DNA of 64,000 nt from Trichomonas vaginalis G3 (Eukaryota > Parabasalia > Trichomonadida > Trichomonadidae): NCBI RefSeq assembly GCF_026262505.1, contig NC_067205.1, positions 26,107,693-26,171,692 of the forward strand, given 5' to 3'. The notes below the pieces were generated by a model. The model saw only the letters and a list, made by a program, of their open reading frames with translations. It searched no databases and was not told where the DNA came from. Position 1 is the first letter of the stretch, and the number at the start of each line of letters is the position of its first letter. This document shows positions 43,964-53,068 of this stretch, piece by piece. The translations under genes were made by a program, and so were the position numbers.

Positions 43964-44275
43964 ATGGACGCACAGAACTTAGCGAATGCACAGCAACCTG
44001 GACAACCAAACCCAGAGAATATTCCAAATGAAGTTAGAATACAAACTGCAATGGCAAACTATGGTCAAGTGCCAACAGATGTACAAATGCAAACTGCCAT
44101 GTCAAATGACGCTGTGTTAGGTTTGCCACCATGGTATGCAAATATGAGATGGAAAGAGTTTTATACAAACCCTGAAGTGGGATATAAACAACTTTATGCA
44201 GATGACGCGAACACAGGAGTTGACCCAGAATATGTTTTCTACAGAGGAGAAACAGAATGTATGAGCTCCAGTTAA
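43964..44275 (+). CDS. Gln/Asn/Pro-rich small protein (Polinton B)
   Basis: 103 residues from ATG 43,964, after the leader ATTTTTATCTAATATTAA. A duplicated motif is visible: VRIQTAMANYGQVP and VQMQTAMSND. The C-terminal half has NMRWKEFYTNPEVGYKQL. No family recognised; probably virion-associated by position. Confidence 0.6.
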   Translation: MDAQNLANAQQPGQPNPENIPNEVRIQTAMANYGQVPTDVQMQTAMSNDAVLGLPPWYANMRWKEFYTNPEVGYKQLYADDANTGVDPEYVFYRGETECMSSS

Positions 44276-44343
44276 AGAATGCTATGGAACTCAACAGGAA
44301 ACGTAAGAGACTAGGCGGACATTAGATTTTTACATATAGTAAA

Positions 44344-44586
44344 ATGGGTTTCTTCAGTAAGATAGGAAACTTCTTTCGAAATGTTGGAAGAGGTATATGG
44401 AATGGAATAAAATCTGTCGGAAGAGGAGTATGGAACGGTGTCAAAAATATTGGTAAAAGAGTAGGTCAGTTTGTTGGTATTATACCTAAAGACCCTGAAC
44501 CAGAAGAACAAGCTCCTGTAATACAACAGCCTGAACCTGCACCACAGTCAAGTTGGCAACCAAATCCAACACCTCAACCGTATTAA
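44344..44586 (+). CDS. Amphipathic pVI-like minor capsid protein
   Basis: 80 residues. The first 45 form a Gly-spaced amphipathic helix with repeating IGNFFRNVGRGIWNGIKSVG pattern, then a Pro/Gln/Glu tail. Such helices occur in adenovirus protein VI and Polinton/virophage membrane-lytic minor capsid proteins. A longer protein of the same kind is at 49,001. The leader has GATTTTTACATATAGTAAA before the ATG, as in other virion genes. Confidence 0.6.
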   Translation: MGFFSKIGNFFRNVGRGIWNGIKSVGRGVWNGVKNIGKRVGQFVGIIPKDPEPEEQAPVIQQPEPAPQSSWQPNPTPQPY

Positions 44587-44589
44587 AAA

Positions 44590-45437
44590 ATTATATTTTT
44601 ATCGTTCGATAGTAGTTGTATATGAAACTAAGTTCTAAGTAAAACGCATGGTATAATGGAATTATTCTTTTTCTTCCATCTGTAGTAAACCATACTTGAA
44701 AGTCTGAAATACTTCCACTCGGTGGTTCATATAACTTTGTAGGTTTTTCGTAAAAGTCATTCATCAGACATAAGAAAGAGTTTTGCGCACCAGAAAATGA
44801 AGCATGAACAATAATAGCATCTGGGTCGAAAATATTTTCATATGTTCCATTAGGGTTTTCGACTTCATAATAGTCCGGGTACTGGATATGCTGCAGGCTG
44901 ATTTAACATCCTCATAAATCTATACCATGCCAAGTTGTTATATTTTGTAGAAATATAAACGTTTTCTCCAAGGTCTTCTATTTTATTGATTTTAACAGTT
45001 GCACTTTTCCTGTCATAAATAATATCGAGATGGTATTCTCCTTCGTCAATGTTAAACTGGTTTGCATATTCAATATAGATATCGTTTATTTTTTCTTGAA
45101 AAGCTTGAAGAGTTGTTTCTAAGTTTATAAGCAAATTAACTTGTAAAAGTTTTCCTTGTTCAAATTTCTCATACATACGTTTTTCTTTGTTATAGTATCG
45201 AACTTCAAAACCGACCGTAAATGGGAAACCATGTATGGCTTCTGAAATGAACTTCATTCTACGAAAGCCAATAGCTTTTGTGACAGATGGGTCTCTTAAC
45301 CATCTTAATGGGTAGTCAAAACGATAGCCTTCATGCTTTACGGTATCTGTCTCAAACTTTTGACCGACATTAGTAAAAAGTTCATCTAATGGTTTAGTTG
45401 TAGCAACTCTAGAATTTTCTTTTTCTATTGGAAGCAT
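44590..45437 (-). pseudogene. Minor capsid (penton-like) gene of Polinton B, broken
   Basis: Minus strand, ATG at 45,437 (MLPIEKENSRVATT). The coding region contains KAIGFRRMKFISEAIHGFPF and later VHASFSGAQNSFLC, DFYEKPTKLY and FQVWFTTDGRKR with a final beta strand. Size, position beside virion genes and likeness of its end to 4,750-5,580 support a penton-type single-jelly-roll minor capsid protein. About one break. Confidence 0.55.
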
Positions 45438-45455
45438 ATTTTATCTATAATAAAA

Positions 45456-46481
45456 ATGTCAAATGAAACAGCGTCTATGAGAGAAATACAACACAACCGA
45501 CAACTCATTATGCAAGCTCTAAAAAGAACACAACAAACTTTTCAAACTATTCTAAGATATCTGAGTCATTGAAAGGGGGTGACTTAAAACTGACAATAAA
45601 CCCAATGACAGATGAGTTTCTGTTTCAAGACAATAAGAACCATACTGTCTGTATAAATCCAACAAAAGGAAACTTTAAACGAGAAACCTATAAATGAACT
45701 TCTTTTGAAAGCAGATGTTGACAACAAAGCTGACAAAGAATATGTAGACGATGCAATAGCAAAAGAAGAAAAGAGCTAACAATGCTTATGCAACAAAAGA
45801 ACATACTCATCCTGAACTAGCAGACAAAACATATGTTGACAATAAAATGTCAAGTGAAGTGACAAGAGCTGAAAACGAATATTCTAAAAAGACTCATATA
45901 CATTATATTAACCAAATACCAAGTCTTAAGGAAACATTAGAGACAAAAGCAGATAAGACTCATACACATTCTATATCTGATATTACAAACTTACAAGAAA
46001 CCTTAAACAGGAAAAGTGCCGTTGGACATACACATTCTATATCTGATATTACAAACTTACAAGAAACCTTAAACAGGAAAGTGCCGTTGGACATACACAT
46101 ACCATTGCAAATATTACAAACTTACAAGAAACCTTAAACAGGAAAAGTGCCGTTGGACATACACATTCTATATCTGATATTACAAACTTACAAGAAACCT
46201 TAAACAGGAAAAGTGACGTTGGACATACACATACATCTTCTGAAATAACAGACTTAAACGTTAGCCTTGAAAATAAAGCAGATAAAACATATGTCAATGA
46301 AATATACCAAAGTTTGATAGGAACAAAAAATATTGAAACTATTGTTGGTGACTTTTCTGTCAATGAAGAAAATAAATATTTTAGATGGCAGTTGGTACAG
46401 TCCTTAGAAAATGGTACACGGTATAAACTCATTCCGAAAAATAACAATGAAATGTATGTATGTTATATACGAAAACGATAA
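45456..46481 (+). pseudogene. Fibre gene with HTHSISDITNLQ repeats (Polinton B), broken
   Basis: Starts MSNETASMREIQHNRQL and includes five or so copies of a 25-residue unit, HTHSISDITNLQETLNRKS, of the kind found in trimeric phage tail fibres. The repeat DNA is almost identical between units, so copy number may vary quickly. The last part (DKTYVNEIYQSLIGTKN) resembles a fibre tip. Likely a virion attachment spike. About three breaks. Confidence 0.7.
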
Positions 46482-46485
46482 AAAC

Positions 46486-46595
46486 AGTTTGACAGAAAAG
46501 TGACAACTTTACGTGTCAAAAATATAAAAAGTGATATTTTATTCATCATTATCTTCTTCATAATTTATTTCATATTCTTCGTCTTACCAACAAAA
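46486..46595 (-). pseudogene. Integrase 3'-end fragment (Polinton B)
   Basis: The reverse complement matches 10,700-10,876 of Polinton A: the acidic integrase tail, then the convergent gap with aagttgtcacttttctgtcaaac and tcgttttcgtatataac, which includes the last codons of the fibre gene. So A and B descend from elements with the same integrase/fibre convergent order. The remainder of this integrase is absent; the cloverleaf repeats follow. Confidence 0.75.
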
Positions 46596-46611
46596 GATGG
46601 GAATGTGAACA

Positions 46612-47071
46612 ATTGCGGGCAATTTTTAGCCATTTTGGCTTGGAACTAGAGCCTGCGAGGTACATGGATAGTATCAGTACCTCACAGGCTCTAGTTCTCT
46701 ATATGGTGCCGAGAAATTTTGGTGAAATGTGGTCGCATTTCACCAAAATTTTTTCGGCGCCATAGGATGAATTGGAGGGTGAGAGATATTATTCATACAA
46801 TACTACTCTCACCCTCCAATTCCCAGCCAAAATGGCTAAAAATTGCCCGCAATGTGAACAATTGCGGGCAATTTTTAGCCATTTTGGCTTGGAACTAGAG
46901 CCTGCGAGGTACATGGATAGTATCAGTACCTCACAGGCTCTAGTTCTCTATATGGCGCCGAGAAATTTTGGTGAAATGTGGTCGCATTTCACCAAAATTT
47001 TTTCGGCGCCATAGGATGAATTGGAGGGTGAGAGATATTATTTCATACAATACTACTCTCACCCTCAATTT
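46612..47071. repeat. Tandem cloverleaf inverted-repeat units (249-bp period)
   Basis: Unit 1 (46,612-46,852) folds as a complete cloverleaf. The outer stem is about 31 bp (46,612-46,642 with 46,822-46,852, gcgggcaatttttagccatt...). Arm A is 21 bp (46,643-46,663 / 46,677-46,697), arm B about 28 bp (46,702-46,729 / 46,735-46,763) and arm C 17 bp (46,769-46,785 / 46,806-46,822), with only 0-5 unpaired bases between arms. Unit 2 starts at 46,861 and repeats it nearly exactly but ends at about 47,071 without the closing outer strand. Small arm differences are compatible with stem pairing (ggtgcc/ggcgcc in arm B). Nature unknown. Confidence 0.9.
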
Positions 47072-47121
47072 TAATTACTTAAACTCATTCTATTTTTTTG
47101 ACATGTAAATGTCACTTTTAC

Positions 47122-47146
47122 TGAGATCTGACACAATGTCAGATCT
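47122..47146. repeat. Perfect hairpin agatctgaca / tgtcagatct
   Basis: 10-bp perfect stem with a short loop followed by a T-run, between the cloverleaf units and the collar gene. It could be a terminator-like structure or leftover arm of another hairpin unit. Confidence 0.6.
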
Positions 47147-47164
47147 CTTTTTTTCGTATATAAG

Positions 47165-48030
47165 ATGTAAGCTATAAAAAGAATGATGGTACACAAGTTA
47201 AAGTTCCATTAGACAACAACTGCTACTTAAACTTATATGGAGACGAACAAAAGAAATATTTAAGCGTTTATGAAATGGTGGATATGATATTACCTGACCC
47301 AGCTCCGGCACCACATTATTATGACTATGGAGATGACGACAGAACACCACATGTAGATGAACAAAAGCTAACATTATATTTAGATTATTATAGATATAAA
47401 AGATATAATGCAATAGAAAAAACGAGAATAGTATATTATTATACAGATGACAGAAATAAATATTATAGTCAAGACTTTACTTACCCTGAAAACATAAGAT
47501 TATATTATAAAAAATATTCTGACACAAACCAGAAGAAACCTGAAATAGTTGCACTATATTTTAAGTTCAAAAGAGACAATCCTATAATATCTCATATGTT
47601 TGATTTAATGAACCCAGTAGGTTCTATTTATACATCTATGGATGCAAGAGGTCCTCAAGTAATGTTTGGTGTTGGTGCATGGGAACAAATAGTCAACAGG
47701 TTTTTGTATTGTGCAAACTCTTCAAAGGAAACAGGTGGAAGTAAAACGATTTCAGGTGAAAATTTACCTGCACACAGTCATTACATAGATTTAAGTACAT
47801 CTCAAGCAGGTTGGCATAAGCATAGATATTGGGATTGGTCAGGAATGACAAAAGGTAAAGGATATGATGTTAAAGACGACGTTAAGTTTGCTATAAATTG
47901 TTACTGGAGTGACACTCAGGGAGAAGGAAACCATACACATTTCGTTTCAGGATATACACAAACAACGGGACAAAGTAAAGAATACATGCCACCTTACATG
48001 ACAGTTTACGCACGGTATAGAATTGCTTAG
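47165..48030 (+). CDS. Tail-collar-type receptor-binding protein (Polinton B)
   Basis: Open frame to 48,030; the first clear ATG is at 47,275 but coding-like sequence is open before it (VKVPLDNNCYLNLYGDEQKK), so the true start is uncertain. The C-terminal 130 residues match the phage tail-collar / microcystin-dependent type: LMNPVGSIYTSMD, then GVGAWEQIVNRFLYC, ENLPAHSHYIDL, GNHTHFVSG and the closing PPYMTVYARYRIA. Such domains sit at the tip of tail fibres and bind surface glycans. Likely a virion spike protein that complements the fibre gene at 45,456. Confidence 0.75.
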
Positions 48031-48983
48031 TCGTCATTTTCAACTTCTTTAGCATATTCGTCAGGAGTTGTCTTATATTTGTTAGGAACTGTCTTTGAAA
48101 GTATACCACCTTGAACTTTGACAAGTTTGAAACGAGGTCTGACAATAGTAGTTTTATCTTCTGCTTGCAGTGTGTACATTTTGCCATGTTTGCCTAAAAC
48201 TTCATAATATTCTCTTGTATACTTTCTTCTATTTTTACGAACACGAATGTGAGTACCTGTCGAGTTCCCATTGTTGTCATAGTCAATAGTATTTTCATAT
48301 GGGTCGCGTTTAGGTATTTCTATTTTTACTTTGTCACCTTTCTGAAGTTTGAAGCCCGGCATTCTTTCTTGTTTGTCTCTTTTGACTAAATTATTAAATA
48401 TATAGTCTTTCTCTAAGTCAGGGTTGTTTTTCATTTCTTCGGGGGGTGGTTTCCCAAACCTTTTTGTTTACGGTTATTGTAAATATTTAAAACTTGTCTC
48501 ATCTTTGCCATGGAGAAGTGTCTATACTTGTCGTCATATGACATTTCATTTGCTTCACCACCTTGTGGTTGGTTTAAGTCTCTTAACATTTTTATACAAC
48601 CGTCAATGACACCAAGAGCAGAATGGTTTTGGTCGACAATGAAATATTGGTTTACATTTTTTGAACGCAGATAGTTTTTTACATCATCTGATTTGAAAGA
48701 ACTTTCACAGTCAGATGTCAGTTTTGTTGGATGGTATTTGTCAACGAATATTGTCAAAGCAGTTTTCACATCTAAAATATTTTTGGACTAATGGTATGGC
48801 TTCACAGTATCTTGTGTTTTGACCAACAAATATTAACCAGTATGGAGGTCCATCTGTTCTAACTCTCGGAATGTTTTCCAAGATATCCATAAACCAAGCA
48901 TTTGGTGTTGAACTAAAGATTTTTATCATGAGTGCTTTCTTTGTCGCTTTAGAAACATAGGGGTCCTTGTTCGGATTCGTCAT
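48027..48983 (-). pseudogene. Second rve-type integrase region (Polinton B), broken
   Basis: Minus strand. Core motifs: NAWFMDILENIPR (first Asp), HPTKLTSDCESSF (second Asp) and a downstream helix region (DGCIKMLRDL). The C-terminal part (FKLQKGDKVKIEIPK, then EYYEVLGKHGKMYTL) is the SH3-like DNA-binding domain of Polinton/retroviral integrases. Sequence differs clearly from the integrase at 9,958. Divergent from the pVI-like gene at 49,001 with a 17-bp gap. About two breaks. Confidence 0.7.
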
Positions 48984-49000
48984 TTTTTACCCTATAAGAA

Positions 49001-49402
49001 ATGGGTTTATTTGGCGCATTAGCAGGAGTCGCATCTAGATTTTTACCCGCAGTGGGAACAATAGCCAGAGGTGCATTTGGAATTGGAAGGAAGATTTTGA
49101 GTACATTAGGTATACTGAAAGAGAAAGCACAACCTATTATACAAACTGTACAGAAAGGTTGGGATGTAGCACGAGATGCAACAAATCTTATTCCAAATCC
49201 TGAAACAAGAGGAAAAGTTCAAGGATGGATGGACAATGTAGGAAGACAAGCAGGAAACTATTATAACAAAGCAAATGACTACTATAACCAAGCAGGACAC
49301 TATATGGACCAAGGTGAAAGATTCTTTAACAGAGGATATAACCATGCACAACAGTGGGTAAACAATAACCAACCTCAACCGCCTCAAACGTGGGGAATGT
49401 AA
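49001..49402 (+). CDS. pVI-like amphipathic protein with Tyr/Asn repeats
   Basis: 133 residues. N-terminal Gly/Ala-rich amphipathic helix (MGLFGALAGVASRFLPAVG), a second helix (ILSTLGILKEKAQPIIQTV), then YNKANDYYNQAGHYMDQG-type repeats and a Gln/Pro end. Similar start to the protein at 44,344. Likely a membrane-active minor capsid protein. Confidence 0.6.
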   Translation: MGLFGALAGVASRFLPAVGTIARGAFGIGRKILSTLGILKEKAQPIIQTVQKGWDVARDATNLIPNPETRGKVQGWMDNVGRQAGNYYNKANDYYNQAGHYMDQGERFFNRGYNHAQQWVNNNQPQPPQTWGM

Positions 49403-49421
49403 AGTTTTTTATTGAGATGAA

Positions 49422-49586
49422 ATGAACAATGCAGCATTGAGACAAATGAGTTCAAGATGGATTTGTCGGCTTCCAGCATTTAAACCGATACCATATAGTC
49501 AGGCTCAGCATGTGAAACTGAATGATATTATTAAAGGAACCATCCCACCTCCACAACAACAACCAGTTGAAAACAAACCAAACTAA
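49422..49586 (+). CDS. 54-residue Polinton B protein
   Basis: ATG at 49,422 after the leader TTTTTTATTGAGATGAA, which is nearly the same as that before the next gene. Sequence starts MNNAALRQMSSRWICRLPAF and ends with Pro/Gln (PPPQQQPVENKPN). No family recognised. The shared leader and even spacing support a real gene. Confidence 0.5.
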   Translation: MNNAALRQMSSRWICRLPAFKPIPYSQAQHVKLNDIIKGTIPPPQQQPVENKPN

Positions 49587-49605
49587 AATTTTTTACTGAG
49601 ATGAA

Positions 49606-50190
49606 ATGACCGAAGAAGTTGAAACGGTAGATTTGACACCACAAACAAAAAGTTCAGAACCATTGTCAAAACCTGTCAAAGAACTTACAGATGAAGAGAA
49701 AAATTCAATAATAGAAAGTGCCAGGTCTGGAAATACAAACCCTAACTATAAAGTCACTTTTCATAGAAATGGAACGGCTAGTATCTCAAAAAAGAAACAG
49801 ACTCTCACAAATAAAATATTGAAGTCTGAAGGAGCTTTCGAGACAACAGATGGAAAAGTTTACTTCACTGACCAACAGTTCATTATAGAACATCTCATTG
49901 ACTTAGAGTCGAAATATTCTAAACTTTACAACAAACACAAAAAGTTGAAAGGAAAACAAAAACAAATGGCATATGATATTTATGAAGATGTTGACGACAC
50001 AACTGTTCCTGCAAGTGAAGTAAAGTCAGAGGAACCGAAAAGTGACGAAAAACCGATAGAAGAAGAAAAACCAAAAACTGAAGATAAACCAAAACCAAAG
50101 TTTAGTTTCCAAACTAAACCAAGTCAACCTTCATTAGCTGGTATGGGTTGGCGTCAAAGACTTATGGCAGCAGGCGGTTATGTAAAGTAA
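49606..50190 (+). CDS. Lys/Pro/Glu-rich protein with KDG-RK-like motif
   Basis: 194 residues from ATG 49,606 (leader TTTTTTACTGAGATGAA). The N-terminal third contains NPNYKVTFHRNGTASISKKK and TL, the same pattern as the small proteins at 5,934 and 8,497. Then a coiled coil (IEHLIDLESKYSKLYNKHKK), a charged KPKTEDKPKPK linker and a short conserved-looking end (LAGMGWRQRLMAAGGYVK). Likely DNA- or capsid-associated; function unknown. Confidence 0.6.
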   Translation: MTEEVETVDLTPQTKSSEPLSKPVKELTDEEKNSIIESARSGNTNPNYKVTFHRNGTASISKKKQTLTNKILKSEGAFETTDGKVYFTDQQFIIEHLIDLESKYSKLYNKHKKLKGKQKQMAYDIYEDVDDTTVPASEVKSEEPKSDEKPIEEEKPKTEDKPKPKFSFQTKPSQPSLAGMGWRQRLMAAGGYVK

Positions 50191-50220
50191 AGAAAAAATA
50201 TTTTTTTATTTTTATAAAAA

Positions 50221-50951
50221 TGCCCCCATATAGAATGGACAGAAAGTCTGCTAGAATAAAAGCAGAGTTGCAAAGATATGGTTGGAGAGTTTCGAAGAAT
50301 TTTAAATATAGGAAGGGAAGACCCATAAAAGTCTATGACAAATTGTCTGGTCTTCGCTACGAAATGGATTTGGAAACAGCACGTGCCAATTATCCAAACA
50401 GACTAGAGAGGTTAGAAGAAGAACGTCTTATGGACATGCCTTTCGATGTTAGTGAACCTCAAGTTGAAGGACACGACGGCTTTGCCAGATTCTACTGGAA
50501 ACATGACGAACAATTGCATCCTTTGAGAAGGAAAAAAGGAAAAGGTGAAGACGCACATGCTCCCATGGAAAGAACAAGATATGCATATGAAAAGTATCGT
50601 GAAGTTAGAAGTCAAATTACATCTGGTCGAACCTTTACAGTAAACTTTGACGAAGGAAAGAACAAAGAAGGCTTCATGGGAGTACTTGCTGCAATTCAAG
50701 ACGGAAATAAGAAAGGACACAATCTCAGATTGACCATAACAGATTTGGATGGTCACATTTACTATGCACATGGCAATGAACAAACAGCCGCAAAACTTCT
50801 TGACGCTTTCAAGACTACAAAGAGAGAACAAATGGTTGACTCCGACTCAGACATTTTGAATGCAATTGAAGGAATTGCAAGTGTCAAGTTCGAATGGTAC
50901 CAACCTAACCCTCAAGCAGTCAGACAACATGCTGATACTTCCCGTTCATAA
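50221..50951 (+). CDS. N-terminal replication protein next to polymerase (Polinton B)
   Basis: 243 residues from ATG 50,221 (MPPYRMDRKSARIK); an earlier in-frame ATG at 50,148 overlaps the previous gene and is less likely. Very basic first 100 residues, then a compact alpha/beta stretch (TFTVNFDEGKNKEG, LRLTITDLDGHIYYAHG). The first part of the Polinton A polymerase region has the same layout, so this may be the terminal-protein/N-terminal section of the polymerase system. It ends 18 bp before the polymerase frame at 50,969. Confidence 0.5.
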
Positions 50952-50968
50952 ATAAGTCTGACATTGAC

Positions 50969-52372
50969 TTGACAAGGTATGGAATTTACAATTCAATTGA
51001 AACAATTGTCAATGAACCTTGCATTCTTACATGTCTCAGGAACTCTGGTCTTGTTACAGATGAGAAGATGAAGTATCTTGAGTCATGTGTGAAGACAAGG
51101 TACATTCTCAGAGGTCAATTGGCAAAAATTGCACCGTTGGCAAATGTCAATATCCGAGTCAACATACCTACAGCTAAAGGTTCTTCACATGACGACTATG
51201 TTGTTGACAAAGACTTACCATGGTTGAAGATTGTAATTGTCCACAACCACTTCATGTTGAACGAAAGTCTTACAAACCCATTCTTTGGTAAAAGTAAGTG
51301 CAACATTGTCAGAGCTGTAAACATTCTTTTCGAGAAAGGTTTGTTGGAACCAATTCCAGATGACAAGCTGACAGAAACTTTTGTACCAAAAGACGAAACA
51401 AACTTTTCATTGTTAGCAAGACCAAAAGTTGTTCCAGACAAAGTTCTAGTACAAAAGAAGTACACAGTTCCACAAGGAGTTGGTATGTTCGGATACCAAC
51501 CTGAACCAGAAGAACTTCCAATGAGGTTGCAAGAACTTCAAGATGCTATAAACAAACTTCCATTGAGACATCCAATTGACGTCAAATTGTATTGGAGAGC
51601 ATCTGAGTTAGGTCAGAAGGTTTTATATGAAACAGGTTGCTTCGACGATGTTTATGAGATAACAGGAGAAGTTTCTCAGAAGATAAGAGACTCACTTGAA
51701 TTTCCACAAACTGGACCAATTGGTTGCGACAAGTTCGACTCAGATGAAAAGATATACTATGTCGACCTTAACGCTGCATACATGAGGTTTGTCCAATATA
51801 TTCCGACTGGAATTCCAAACGAAGATGGTGAGTTCCCGGGAAGGAACTATACAGTTGGAAAAGTCATACAACAACTGTATGATATTAGGAAAGCTTCAAA
51901 CCCCAAACTTGCAATGACACTCAAATTGCTTATGAATTCGACATGGGGATATTCCATTAAGAAACCTCAAGAGATGAAGAGTAAACATTATGAGAAGGTC
52001 GACAACTTTGTTGAAAGGTTTTCTCCTTTTGTTTTGAAGTACGAATTCACTCAAGGTCAAAGTGGCTTAGTAACCACATTAAAACCTATTGTCGAACATT
52101 GGTCTTACCCTCAGTTCGCAAAGGCAGTCCTTGACGAGTACAACAAATTCTTCTCCGAAGTCAAATCGAAAGTCAAGGTTTACTATGAGAACATTGACGC
52201 ACTCATGACGAACGAAGAAGGATACAACAAACTCATTGAAATGGGAATGGTCGGTGAAAAGATGGGTCAATTCAAATTGGACAAAATTTTCACCGAAGTT
52301 CATGTCCTCTCCAAGCGTAAGTACTGGGGTGTTAAAGAAGATGGTGAAATAGTTAAACATTGCATGAAATAA
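50969..52372 (+). CDS. Diverged family B DNA polymerase (Polinton B)
   Basis: 467-residue open frame, starting MTRYGIYNSIETIVNEP. Polymerase motifs in order: A-like IYYVDLNAAYMRFVQY (about 265), B-like LKLLMNSTWGYSIKKP (about 315), C-like VYYENIDALMTNEEG (about 405), then GQFKLDK and KRKYWGVKEDGEIVKH, the thumb/KxY end of protein-primed polymerases. The exonuclease domain of Polinton A polymerase is not seen here and the frame is shorter than usual for the family. GC content is higher than in the Polinton flanks. Confidence 0.7.
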   Translation: MTRYGIYNSIETIVNEPCILTCLRNSGLVTDEKMKYLESCVKTRYILRGQLAKIAPLANVNIRVNIPTAKGSSHDDYVVDKDLPWLKIVIVHNHFMLNESLTNPFFGKSKCNIVRAVNILFEKGLLEPIPDDKLTETFVPKDETNFSLLARPKVVPDKVLVQKKYTVPQGVGMFGYQPEPEELPMRLQELQDAINKLPLRHPIDVKLYWRASELGQKVLYETGCFDDVYEITGEVSQKIRDSLEFPQTGPIGCDKFDSDEKIYYVDLNAAYMRFVQYIPTGIPNEDGEFPGRNYTVGKVIQQLYDIRKASNPKLAMTLKLLMNSTWGYSIKKPQEMKSKHYEKVDNFVERFSPFVLKYEFTQGQSGLVTTLKPIVEHWSYPQFAKAVLDEYNKFFSEVKSKVKVYYENIDALMTNEEGYNKLIEMGMVGEKMGQFKLDKIFTEVHVLSKRKYWGVKEDGEIVKHCMK

Positions 52373-52405
52373 AAAATTTATTTTTAAAAAAGTGACATTT
52401 TTTTA

Positions 52406-52663
52406 ATGGCGTACATCCCTGAGCGCTTCGTCCAGTTCAACCAAATGTTGGTCTCGGACCCAGGCAAGAGATATTCCAAGCCCGAACTCGACCGTCTCTT
52501 CAAAGAATGGATTGAAGACTACAGAGGAGACGAGTGGTTGACAATTGAATTTGCTCGGGCTTGGAATTGCTACAGAAGGGTCTTAGACGTGGACCCAAGA
52601 CTCACGTACAGAGGTTGGGATGTGGTCTTCACATTCCAAAATTGGTACGAATACCAAAAATAA
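52406..52663 (+). CDS. Small Trp-rich protein (Polinton B)
   Basis: 85 residues, from ATG 52,406 after the leader agtgacatttttttA. Trp/Tyr/Arg-rich (DYRGDEWLTIEFARAWNCY, then TYRGWDVVFTFQNW). GC-rich for this window. No family recognised. Confidence 0.55.
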   Translation: MAYIPERFVQFNQMLVSDPGKRYSKPELDRLFKEWIEDYRGDEWLTIEFARAWNCYRRVLDVDPRLTYRGWDVVFTFQNWYEYQK

Positions 52664-52711
52664 AAACTTAAATTTACTTGGGGTTTCCCCCTAAAATAAT
52701 TTTTTTTACTC

Positions 52712-53068
52712 TTAGAACCACTCGAGGTTCTCCTTACGGTTGTTGAGCTTGTCACCGTCAATGTGTCTGACCTTCGTCTTCTTGTCTGGATTTGGAACCC
52801 ATTGAATTGCGACAAGCTTGCCCATGGAGATTGAACCGCGATTCCGAAGGTTAAGGTTCAAGTGTCCCAAGTTGTTGAGGACTGGGGTAAGAACCTTGCC
52901 TGTCTCCTTGTTGCGGATTTGGTATGGGTAGGGTTGGGAAATTTCGTAACCGTCATCGGCAACAAGGGTTGCCCATGTAGCGGCTTCAGGAACTTCTTCT
53001 TCTTCTCTTCTTCTTTGTTCTTTCTTCCTCTTCTTCCTCGACAATTCCTTCTTCAATTTGGTACTCAC
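52712..53068 (-). CDS. HNH endonuclease (NUMOD4/HNH_3 type)
   Basis: Minus-strand frame whose 3' two thirds give a compact nuclease: a NUMOD4-like strand pair (DDGYEISQPYPYQIRNKET, GHLNLNLRNRG) and the HNH_3 signature VRHIDGDKLNNRKENLEWF with its His and Asn residues. It would nick or cut DNA; such enzymes are common in phages and giant-virus-like elements. The start is uncertain: the frame has no good ATG and overlaps the basic end of the coiled-coil gene at 52,986 in another frame. Confidence 0.75.
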   Translation of the reverse strand: MSTKLKKELSRKKRKKEQRRREEEEVPEAATWATLVADDGYEISQPYPYQIRNKETGKVLTPVLNNLGHLNLNLRNRGSISMGKLVAIQWVPNPDKKTKVRHIDGDKLNNRKENLEWF

